NCBI RefSeq assembly: GCF_965203655.1
Contig: NZ_CBDBDD010000008.1
Span: 62,001 to 126,000, forward strand
DNA from: Poriferisodalis sp965203655
GTDB lineage: Bacteria > Actinomycetota > Acidimicrobiia > Acidimicrobiales > Poriferisodalaceae
Direction of reading: 5' to 3'
Length of the DNA stretch: 64,000 nucleotides
Shown: piece after piece, positions 1 through 6,828 of the stretch
Layout: each line of letters opens with the position of its first letter
Numbering within the stretch: the stretch's first letter is position 1
Program-made: the position numbers and the translations under genes
The notes under the pieces: model-generated
Told to the model about the DNA's origin: nothing
What the model saw: only the letters and a program-made list of their open reading frames with translations
Database searches by the model: none

Positions 1-1
1 G

Positions 2-838
2 GCAGCGACCCGCCGCTGGAAGGCCCGGGCCGCAAGTGCGTCAGCCGGCGTCGACGGCGACGATGCCGAGGCGGCAATCGGCGCCGACGGGGATGGGGCC
101 GACGGGGACGGATCCACCGCAGCAGGTGACCTTGACCTGCCGGCCGAGCGCGCTCGCAGAACCGGCTGGCGCAGCGCCACAGTTGTCACCGTCGCTGCGC
201 TGGTGCTCGTGGGCGCCGCAGCCGGCGTGCTGGTAGCCCGCTCCGCTGGGCTTCGCCTGTCAGGCGAGACCCTCTCGGGTGACATCGACCGCTCGGCGCG
301 CTCGCTGCTCGTCGACGCCCAGCGGCAGTTCGCGGCGAACCAGCTCGACGAGTCCCGCGCCACGCTGGAGGAGGTCTTCCGGCTCGACCGCGATTTGCGC
401 GGCGCGCTCGTGCTGTCAGCCCGCCTGCACCTGCGTCACTGCGAATCGCTGTCATCGCAGGACCCATCCGGTGCTGTCGGGGCAGCCGATGCCCCTGTGG
501 TCGGCTGCGATCTGCAGTCGGCCCTCGCGGATCTCGACCGAGTCCTGGCGGACGACCCCAGCGACACCGAGGCACTGGCATTGCGCGGCTGGCTGCTGGT
601 GCGCATCCCCGATCGCGAGCTCATCGCCGCCGGCATTGCGTCACTGGACGCCGCTGTGGCGCTTGATCCCGGCGAATTCGATCCGTGGGTCTTCCGCGGC
701 TACACAGCCCGCTTCGTCGAGCGCGACCTCGAAGCTGCCATCGGCTACTACGGCGCAGCGCTGCAACGCAACCCGCCCCCCGCCATGGCCGCCGCTCTCC
801 AAGACGCAATCACCGAAATGCAAGCCGAACTCGAATAA
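2..838 (+). CDS. TPR-repeat membrane protein, CcmI/CycH-like (5' end outside window)
   Basis: The reading frame is open from the first bases of the window to the TAA at 836-838, so the gene begins upstream. The visible part has a charged Ala/Gly/Asp-rich linker, one transmembrane segment (bases about 175-245), and then a soluble region with helix pairs typical of tetratricopeptide repeats, including an ALALRGWLL stretch. One membrane helix followed by TPRs resembles the CcmI/CycH-type apocytochrome c assembly proteins, in which TPRs face the extracytoplasmic side. That assignment is an inference because the N-terminus and neighbouring ccm genes are not visible. An internal start at 203 would remove most of the membrane helix and is not preferred. 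Confidence 0.65.
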   Translation, partial: AATRRWKARAASASAGVDGDDAEAAIGADGDGADGDGSTAAGDLDLPAERARRTGWRSATVVTVAALVLVGAAAGVLVARSAGLRLSGETLSGDIDRSARSLLVDAQRQFAANQLDESRATLEEVFRLDRDLRGALVLSARLHLRHCESLSSQDPSGAVGAADAPVVGCDLQSALADLDRVLADDPSDTEALALRGWLLVRIPDRELIAAGIASLDAAVALDPGEFDPWVFRGYTARFVERDLEAAIGYYGAALQRNPPPAMAAALQDAITEMQAELE

Positions 839-869
839 CCGACCGCAGAACGTCCAAGCAACTGCGCAG

Positions 870-1412
870 CTAGCTGCTTCGACGACTCTTGGACGACTTC
901 AGAACGGAAAACGGATAGGGGCGGCGCTCGGCGAGGTACTTACAGAACCGGCTGTATTTTCGCTCACGCTCAGCACGGCGCAGGTACCTCGCAGCAGCCC
1001 TCTGGTTTCCGCTGGCTTCGGCCGTCTCGGCTCGAGCCTGGAACTCCTCGGCCTTTTGGTCACACTTCCAGACTGCATAGTCGTCAAAGCGACTGAGCTG
1101 CTGATTGATCCAGTGCCCGGGACCCATGCTGATCAGCTTTTGCCCTCCACTGCCGAGGGCTTCGAACCGCAGCACGGCGCGACGCAAGCGATTCCTTGCG
1201 ACCAATTCGAACCCGACGCCGTTCGCAATGCTCAGCGGTATCAACACCCACCACGCCGCCCAACTCGAAGAGTTAATCCACAGGACGGTCACCGTGATCC
1301 CCGATACCAACGACCACAGGTGCAGGCCGAGCGCGATCTGGTCCTGCCGATAACTGACAGGACGTCCGTCAGGCCAGCGGACCCTACGGCACGCTTCCAT
1401 TACCCGCGCCAT
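870..1412 (-). CDS. Two-helix membrane protein of unknown function
   Basis: I do not recognise a family. The 180-residue product has two hydrophobic segments at about residues 28-47 and 50-66, followed by a long charged, Arg/Ala-rich cytoplasmic-type helix region containing two Cys, and a Ser/Arg-rich tail. It lies 74 bases downstream of the secreted protein at 1487-2410 on the same strand, so the two may be co-transcribed. A secreted protein followed by a small membrane protein recurs twice more in this window (6829-10586), which suggests, without proving, a toxin and protective-partner arrangement. ATG 1412 is used; an in-frame ATG lies four codons inside. Confidence 0.55.
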   Translation of the reverse strand: MARVMEACRRVRWPDGRPVSYRQDQIALGLHLWSLVSGITVTVLWINSSSWAAWWVLIPLSIANGVGFELVARNRLRRAVLRFEALGSGGQKLISMGPGHWINQQLSRFDDYAVWKCDQKAEEFQARAETAEASGNQRAAARYLRRAERERKYSRFCKYLAERRPYPFSVLKSSKSRRSS

Positions 1413-1486
1413 CGGCGCAACCGACTCCTGAACCAGAGATTCCGGGCCGGAAGGTCAGGGACTACAACGACGGTTCGCCGCTCCAC

Positions 1487-2410
1487 TCAGCACCCAGTCC
1501 GGTATTTTGCATTGCACGTATTGGTTGGACGGCCGCCGCCGGATGATCCGCCACGGGGTCTGACGTGGTTGTAGACAGCTCTGCTCGTGGTCGTGGTGAC
1601 CGCCACGCACTGCGCTGGTCCGCAAGTCTGCAGTATCGCGTAAGCCGTGGGCGCCACCCGTGCCACCAAGACAATTGCCGCGAGCCACACCGGGTCAGCA
1701 ACAACGGGGTAGGCAGCCCCTTCGTGATCGACGACTTGAATGAGCGCTGTGCCGTCGAGGGTGTAGCGAGTGGGCACTTCCTCGCCGTTGGCGTCGATGG
1801 CCCAAGGCGAAGCGACACCGCCTGATTCGTTGCCGTCGGAGTCGAAGAACCTCACCGATCCATCCGGCTGCAATTCAGCGGTGTGGCCGTCAGGCACCGC
1901 ATTCTCGAATCGGTACTTGGCCGGTGCCTCATGGCTGTCGATCAGGAGCAGCGCAGCGAACAGCGATCGATCTTCTAGCTCGTGCGTGAACAATTCGACG
2001 TTGGCGTCGTCGGACAAAATCTCAACAGCTGTCGGGACCATTGCGTCGGGTGCCCACACAGCCCCATAAGTGGGCACGCCAGTAGAGCCAACTGGCCCGA
2101 TCGGCCCCTCCGGTTGCAAGCCCTCGAGGCCATCGTTGTCTGTTGGCTGTTCCTCGCCGTCGCCGTCCCCGTCTTCGCCGGTGGTCGGTGATTGATCGCC
2201 GCCAGCATCCGGGTTGGTTCCTTCGCCGGTAGTGGGTTGTTTGTCCCAAGTGTTGTCCAGTAGATCGCTACCGGGGTCGATGCCCCCTGGGCCCTCGGCC
2301 GCGGCAGGCACTGCCACCAAGAAGCTGCCTGCCAGAAGCAGGGCGGCTACCACCGCGCGATAACGCACTTGTCGTTTCACATCGAGTCCATCTGTCATGT
2401 GCATTTGCAC
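1487..2410 (-). CDS. Secreted protein with ADPVW-type C-terminal region
   Basis: The product is about 307 residues. It has a Sec signal peptide (basic KRQVRYR, then a hydrophobic core ending AVPAAAEG, cleavage near residue 38) and a Gly/Asp/Thr-rich low-complexity linker. A globular domain follows, ending in the motif YPVVADPVW, a junction I have seen in actinobacterial secreted proteins with variable C-termini. Beyond it is a hydrophobic stretch (about residues 244-262), a TCGPAQC pair of Cys and a Gly/Ser/Arg-rich tail. GTG 2410, ATG 2404 and ATG 2398 are possible starts; the last would be enough for a normal signal peptide. Function is unknown; export is the firm point. Confidence 0.6.
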   Translation of the reverse strand: MQMHMTDGLDVKRQVRYRAVVAALLLAGSFLVAVPAAAEGPGGIDPGSDLLDNTWDKQPTTGEGTNPDAGGDQSPTTGEDGDGDGEEQPTDNDGLEGLQPEGPIGPVGSTGVPTYGAVWAPDAMVPTAVEILSDDANVELFTHELEDRSLFAALLLIDSHEAPAKYRFENAVPDGHTAELQPDGSVRFFDSDGNESGGVASPWAIDANGEEVPTRYTLDGTALIQVVDHEGAAYPVVADPVWLAAIVLVARVAPTAYAILQTCGPAQCVAVTTTTSRAVYNHVRPRGGSSGGGRPTNTCNAKYRTGC

Positions 2411-2753
2411 ACGTTTAGCTGAGATATCGACATTAGTTCATGTTGAAATCAGATGACATCGGATTGTCCGACTCATCATGAGCCACCTTGGGAAGCACGT
2501 GGTCGACGGCCGCGGCGGTGCGACTCCAGGACAGGGTCGAGGTCTCCCAGCGCCAGGTGTGTTGCAAGAGAACGGCTGGATGAAGAGTTCTTCCGAGGAC
2601 CCGTAGCGGCTGGGCCGACAAACGGGTCCTCGTCATCCGCAAGGGCTCAACTGCCGGGTTGCGGCAGTAGCGTGCTTGGCGAATTGCAGGTGCGGCTGCA
2701 ACGCCGGTGCAGTCACCACGCGGCAGTCGATCGCAACCGGTCAGGGGCACCCA
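2411..2753. other. Gene-poor spacer upstream of mrp
   Basis: There are 343 bases between the divergent secreted-protein gene and mrp. Both strands have short open frames, but none has a convincing start, ribosome-binding site or recognisable product. A minus-strand frame contains VDHVLPKVAHDE, faintly like the core of an HNH nuclease, but no partner residues follow, so I do not call a gene or pseudogene. The divergent promoters for the two flanking genes should lie here. Confidence 0.4.
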
Positions 2754-3938
2754 GTGAAGGGCAAGCGTCGAGGGTCAGCCGCCAACGGCGGACCAGCCAG
2801 CGTTACCGACCAGCAGCTGGCCGCTGCGGTGGCTGACGTGATGGATCCCGAGCTGCGTCGGCCTATCGGCCAGATGGGCATGTTGCGGGCCGCGGCCGTC
2901 GCCGGGCGTGCTGCACAGGTGCTTGTGGCCTTGCCGTCGAATGACTGGCCGGCTGCGGGGCATGTGTCCCACGCTGTCAGCGAGGCGGGACGCGCCCTCG
3001 ACGGCATCGACGATGTCGTCGTGGAATTCACGGTGATGGACGAGGCCGAGCAGTCGACGCTGCGGGCCCAGCTCATCGGCGACCCGGCTGCCACCGCGGG
3101 CACCAACGCCGGCCACGGGCACGCCGAAGGCCGCGAGGTTCCGTTCGCTCAGGCCGGCAATAGGACCCGCGTGCTGCTGGTGGCCAGCGGCAAGGGCGGC
3201 GTCGGCAAGTCCAGTGTGACCGTCAACCTGGCGATTGCGCTGGCCCAACGCGGCACGCGCACCGCTGTCATCGATGCCGACGTGTGGGGCTTCTCCATTC
3301 CCCGGATGCTCGGGGTTGCCCGCCCGCCCACGGTGATCGATCAGATGGTGGTGCCCACTGAGGCGCACGGCGTGCGCTGCATGTCGATGGGCTTCTTCGC
3401 CCGCGAGGACCAGCCGGTCATCTGGCGCGGCCCGATGCTGCACAAGGCGCTCGAGCAATTTCTCACCGATGTCTTCTGGGACGAACCCGACCATCTGCTC
3501 ATCGATCTTCCACCGGGTACCGGCGACATCTCTCTGTCGCTGGCGCAGTTCCTTCCCCGCTCGGAGATGCTGGTGGTGACCACGCCGCAGCCTGCAGCGC
3601 AGAAGGTTGCCCAGCGCGCTGCCCAGATGGCGGGACGTGTGAACCTGCAGGTGAGGGCGGTGATCGAGAACATGAGCTGGTTCACCGGCGACGACGGCAA
3701 GCGCTACGAGCTGTTCGGCTCCGGCGGCGGCCAGGCGCTGGCCGACGAGTTGGACGTGCCGTTGCTCGGCCAAGTGCCGCTGGTGCCGCAACTGCGCGCG
3801 GGCGGCGACGAGGGCATGCCGATCGCCGCGGCAGACCCCAACAGCGAGACGGCCGGTGTATTCCAGGACATGGCGCGCCTGCTGTGCACCGAACACCTGC
3901 CGACCCGCCGCTACAACGAGGGATTGAAGCTGCTGTGA
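2754..3938 (+). CDS. mrp: Mrp/ApbC-family iron-sulfur carrier P-loop ATPase
   Basis: This 394-residue cytoplasmic ATPase is of the type that carries and transfers Fe-S clusters. An N-terminal MIP18/DUF59-like domain (about residues 15-100) is followed by a MinD-type ATPase domain with the deviant Walker A GKGGVGKS at about residue 146, the IDADVWG loop and the DLPPGTGD switch. The usual CxxC cluster motif before FGSGGG is replaced by GDDG, as I recall for other actinobacterial Mrp proteins. GTG 2754 is chosen because GGGG lies six bases before it; a start at 2676 would add a Cys-rich, unconserved extension. The stop overlaps the selO start by four bases (GTGA). Confidence 0.93.
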   Translation: MKGKRRGSAANGGPASVTDQQLAAAVADVMDPELRRPIGQMGMLRAAAVAGRAAQVLVALPSNDWPAAGHVSHAVSEAGRALDGIDDVVVEFTVMDEAEQSTLRAQLIGDPAATAGTNAGHGHAEGREVPFAQAGNRTRVLLVASGKGGVGKSSVTVNLAIALAQRGTRTAVIDADVWGFSIPRMLGVARPPTVIDQMVVPTEAHGVRCMSMGFFAREDQPVIWRGPMLHKALEQFLTDVFWDEPDHLLIDLPPGTGDISLSLAQFLPRSEMLVVTTPQPAAQKVAQRAAQMAGRVNLQVRAVIENMSWFTGDDGKRYELFGSGGGQALADELDVPLLGQVPLVPQLRAGGDEGMPIAAADPNSETAGVFQDMARLLCTEHLPTRRYNEGLKLL

Positions 3939-5569
3939 GCATCACTGCGGCGCCGACGCCGATCGGCTCGCTCGACAAGCTCAGCTTCGACAACCGCTTC
4001 ACTGCCGCGCTGCCGGCTGACCCCGACGCCGCCAACGTCCGCCGGCAGGTGATGGGTGCGTGCTATTCGAGGGTCGAGCCGACACCGGTGCCCGCGCCGC
4101 ACCTGCTGGCGCACAGTGCGGAGATGTTCGACCTGCTGGGATTCGACCCCGACTTGGCGAGCGACCCGGAGTTCGCAGCGGTGTTCGGCGGCAGCACGCT
4201 GCTCGACGGCATGGATCCGCATGCCCACTGCTACGGCGGCCACCAGTTCGGCAACTGGGCCGGTCAGCTCGGCGACGGCCGTGCCATCGCGCTCGGCGAA
4301 GTGGTTGACCGCAACGGCCAGCACCAGACGCTGCAGCTCAAGGGCGCCGGCCCAACGCCGTATTCCCGCACCGCCGACGGCTTGGCCGTGCTGCGCAGCT
4401 CGGTGCGCGAGTTCCTGTGCAGCGAGGCGATGGCACATCTCGGCGTGCCGACGACCCGGGCGCTCAGCTTGGTGGCGACGGGCGGCATGGTGATGCGCGA
4501 CATGCTCTACGACGGCCACCCCGAGCTCGAGCCCGGGGCCGTGGTCTGCCGAGTGGCGCCGTCGTTCGTACGGTTCGGAAACTTCGAGATCTTCGCCTCC
4601 CGCGGCGATATCGACACGCTGCGCACCTTGGCCGACTTCGTCATCGGCAACGACTTTCCTGACTTGGCTGCCGACGCCGGGTCCGGCAGTTCCTCGCCGG
4701 AGCGGTATGCGCAGTTCTTCGACGAAGTGGTCCGGCGCACGGCCGACATGGTCTGCGAGTGGATGCGGGTCGGCTTCGTCCACGGCGTGATGAACACCGA
4801 CAACATGTCGATTCTGGGCCTGACGATCGACTACGGCCCCTACGGCTGGCTCGACGACTACGACCCCGACTGGACCCCCAACACCACCGACGCCGCCCAC
4901 CGGCGCTACCGCTTCGGCACCCAGCCGCACATCGCCCAGTGGAATCTGATGCAGCTCGCCAATGCGCTGTATCCGCTCGTCGGCGAGGCCGAGCTGCTGC
5001 AAGCAGCCCTTGACGGCTACGTGCCGTATTTCGAGCAGAAGTGGTCGGCGATGATGGCCGCCAAGCTCGGACTGCCGGCGCTGGAATCCGAGACCGACAC
5101 TGAGCTGGCGACCGGGGTGCTGGAGGTGCTGCGGCTGGTCGAGACCGACATGACGGTGTTCTGGCGACGGCTCGCCACCGTGGACACCGCTGAGGGCGTC
5201 GACCGTGCCGAGCGCATCGCCCCGCTCGCCGATGCGTACTACGCGCCCGACGAGGTCACCGACGAGCACCGCTCAGCCACGAGCGAGTTTGTCGAGCGCT
5301 ACGCGGCCCGGCTGCGAGCCCAGGGCATTGCCGACGGCGCACGGGCCGAGACGATGAACCGAGTCAATCCCAAATACGTCCTGCGGAACTACCTGGCCCA
5401 GCTTGCGATCGACTCCGCCACTGCGGGCCGCCCCGAAGCCATCGGCGAGCTGCTCGACGTCATGCGTCATCCCTACGACGAACAACCCGATCGGGAGTCG
5501 TACGCAGCACTGCGCCCCGACTGGGCCCGCACCCGGGTCGGCTGCAGCCAGCTCTCCTGCAGCTCCTGA
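3935..5569 (+). CDS. selO: SelO/YdiU protein adenylyltransferase
   Basis: This is a pseudokinase-fold enzyme that transfers AMP from ATP to protein Ser/Thr/Tyr residues and is linked to redox stress (family knowledge). The 544-residue product carries typical SelO blocks: YGGHQFGNWAGQLGDGRA, LQLKGAGPTPYSR, GNFEIFASRGD and FVHGVMNTDNMSILG, the last containing metal-binding residues. The C-terminus is SCSS, matching the conserved terminal Cys that is selenocysteine in animal SelO. GTG 3935 overlaps the mrp stop by four bases, so translation is probably coupled. The last 126 bases recur at 10740-10865. Confidence 0.95.
   Translation: MSITAAPTPIGSLDKLSFDNRFTAALPADPDAANVRRQVMGACYSRVEPTPVPAPHLLAHSAEMFDLLGFDPDLASDPEFAAVFGGSTLLDGMDPHAHCYGGHQFGNWAGQLGDGRAIALGEVVDRNGQHQTLQLKGAGPTPYSRTADGLAVLRSSVREFLCSEAMAHLGVPTTRALSLVATGGMVMRDMLYDGHPELEPGAVVCRVAPSFVRFGNFEIFASRGDIDTLRTLADFVIGNDFPDLAADAGSGSSSPERYAQFFDEVVRRTADMVCEWMRVGFVHGVMNTDNMSILGLTIDYGPYGWLDDYDPDWTPNTTDAAHRRYRFGTQPHIAQWNLMQLANALYPLVGEAELLQAALDGYVPYFEQKWSAMMAAKLGLPALESETDTELATGVLEVLRLVETDMTVFWRRLATVDTAEGVDRAERIAPLADAYYAPDEVTDEHRSATSEFVERYAARLRAQGIADGARAETMNRVNPKYVLRNYLAQLAIDSATAGRPEAIGELLDVMRHPYDEQPDRESYAALRPDWARTRVGCSQLSCSS
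5444..5569 (+). repeat. Direct repeat copy A: 3' end of selO
   Basis: These 126 bases encode the last 41 residues of SelO and its stop. They recur in the same orientation at 10740-10865. By eye there are nine mismatches in the 123 coding bases, plus a different stop codon (TGA here, TAG there). The two copies flank the first toxin-antitoxin pair and both modular secreted-type proteins. Confidence 0.9.
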
Positions 5570-5644
5570 CCCGCCGACCACAGCGCTCGGGGTCGATCGT
5601 CAGGGTTGAGGTCTCGCTTGGCCGGGCCACTCAGAAGTTGCGGA

Positions 5645-5650
5645 TATAAT
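5645..5650 (+). promoter_or_regulatory. Consensus -10 box of toxin-antitoxin operon
   Basis: A perfect TATAAT lies 13 bases before the ATG at 5664, so the transcript should begin only a few bases before, or at, the start codon. No good -35 box is seen at 17 bases; TTGGCC at 5618 is 21 bases away. Confidence 0.6.
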
Positions 5651-5676
5651 GTATACTGCACTAATGCGGCGTATAC
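5651..5676. promoter_or_regulatory. Putative autoregulatory operator: paired GTATAC palindromes
   Basis: GTATAC occurs at 5651-5656 and again at 5671-5676, centres 20 bases apart (about two helical turns), bracketing the predicted transcription start and the ATG. Ribbon-helix-helix antitoxins bind such paired short palindromes, so this is a plausible operator for the protein encoded immediately downstream. A third GTATAC is at 6526-6531. Confidence 0.45.
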
Positions 5677-5891
5677 AGCTCTACATCGAGCCCGACATCG
5701 ACGACGCCCTGTCGGCGGCTGCTGCCAGACGAGGGGTCTCGCGGTCCGCGGTTGTGCGAGAGGCTGTCCGCTCAGCGCTGCGTCGCGACAGCGATGTGCT
5801 CGCTCTAGACCCGTTGGACGCGCTCGTCGGCAGCGTCGACGTCGCCCCCGACGACGATCTTGACGCCGTCATCTACGACACTGAATCGTGA
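5664..5891 (+). CDS. Ribbon-helix-helix antitoxin (CopG/Arc type)
   Basis: The small 75-residue protein begins with a basic strand (RRIQLYIEPDIDDAL) followed by two helices containing RRGVSRSAVVREAV, the standard ribbon-helix-helix DNA-binding fold. The acidic C-terminal tail (VAPDDDLDAVIYD) is the sort of segment that wraps and blocks a PIN toxin. ATG 5664 is chosen over an upstream in-frame ATG at 5649 because it begins the ribbon strand and fits the promoter. The stop overlaps the toxin start by four bases. It should neutralise the PIN toxin and repress its own operon. Confidence 0.85.
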   Translation: MRRIQLYIEPDIDDALSAAAARRGVSRSAVVREAVRSALRRDSDVLALDPLDALVGSVDVAPDDDLDAVIYDTES

Positions 5892-6280
5892 GGTTCGTCG
5901 ACACCTCGTTCTGGATCGGTCTGCTGGTCCCACGCGATCATCGCCATCGTGACGCAGCTGCGTTGTGGCCGGGCGGCAGCCCGCTCAGGACGTCCAACTT
6001 GGTGATGGGCGAAACCTGGACGTGGCTGCGTCGTCGTGCCAGCCATGCAGAGGCTCTGCGCTTCGTCAACATGATGCACCAATCGCCACGCGTCTCGATT
6101 GCAGTGGTGGACGCTGCTGTCGACCAGCGGGCTTGGGAATGGCTGGCCGCCCACGACGAGCGTTCGTACTCCTACGTCGACGCCACGAGCTTCGAGATCA
6201 TGCGCCGCGAGAGAATCACCGAGGCACTTGCATTCGACGGCGACTTCAGCGCAGCCGGCTTCGTCGAAGTCCGCCCCTGA
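5888..6280 (+). CDS. vapC: PIN-domain toxin, VapC-like
   Basis: This 130-residue predicted Mg-dependent ribonuclease is the toxin half of a type II toxin-antitoxin pair. Acidic active-site residues are visible in order: VDTSFW at residues 4-9, ETW at about residue 42, VDATSF at about residue 97 and a DGD near residue 117. GTG 5888 overlaps the antitoxin stop (GTGA), so toxin synthesis is coupled to antitoxin synthesis. The length is normal for VapC and no active-site residue appears to be missing. RNA target is unknown; VapC toxins often cut tRNAs or the rRNA sarcin-ricin loop. Confidence 0.88.
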   Translation: MRFVDTSFWIGLLVPRDHRHRDAAALWPGGSPLRTSNLVMGETWTWLRRRASHAEALRFVNMMHQSPRVSIAVVDAAVDQRAWEWLAAHDERSYSYVDATSFEIMRRERITEALAFDGDFSAAGFVEVRP

Positions 6281-6828
6281 CGGTCAGGCAGTCGTGCGCA
6301 GAGGGACTTGCCAGCGCGTGAGCCGCGTGGTGCTCGCGCCGGTGCCGCGGGTGCCACGGCTGCCTGACGACATCGTTAGCGGCTGATCTCGGCGGCTGGG
6401 CACCGTTCTGCGGCGCTGTCGACGTTCTCGAGACTCTGGGCCGCAAACCCCGACCCTTGACCCGCACAGCGACCTAAACCTGCTGGTCAGAGGCGGTTTC
6501 AGGGTGTACGTAAAACGTTCGTATTGTATACACCTCGCACAGGCCCGTCAACACTCCGGCGGCGCTTCTGAGCGCTGACGCTGCGCAACCGCCCGGGCGG
6601 GCCGCGAACCCCCATGCCCGCTGGGATTCCGCCCTGACGCGCCCCGCTGGCCGCGCTGCGCCGCCGACGGCTCCCAGATGTCCGTTCGTGTCCGATCCGG
6701 GCGTTCGGAAAACCAACGATTCGCGTACACGCCGACCCGCTGGGCGGCATCAGTTGCATGGATCCCCCTTCGGGGTCGGCGCGTGAGCGGATCACCCACA
6801 CGCCAACCGGTCCGGAGGGAACCCACCA
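6281..6828. promoter_or_regulatory. Long leader/intergenic region before first modular secreted protein
   Basis: In these 548 bases I see no supportable gene. A slightly AT-richer patch around 6505-6531 contains TATTGTATAC, repeating the GTATAC palindrome of the upstream toxin-antitoxin operator and possibly serving as a promoter about 300 bases before the next gene. A short C-run/G-run hairpin around 6765-6780 and a good ribosome-binding site (GGAGGG, about nine bases before ATG 6829) lie near the 3' end. A long 5' leader for the downstream gene is therefore possible. Confidence 0.35.

Noticed and set aside
279..1574. 431-codon plus-strand frame crossing from the TPR gene into the next genes
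   Set aside because: Ser/Thr/Arg-rich composition and overlap with better-supported genes on both strands; no family features.
2433..2750. Possible HNH nuclease remnant (VDHVLPKVAHDE) on the minus strand
   Set aside because: Only one short segment is suggestive; the Cys pairs and the rest of the HNH core are missing, so chance similarity is likely.
3911..5269. Long minus-strand frame antisense to selO
   Set aside because: His/Arg/Val-rich composition typical of antisense frames in GC-rich genes; selO has full family motifs on the other strand.
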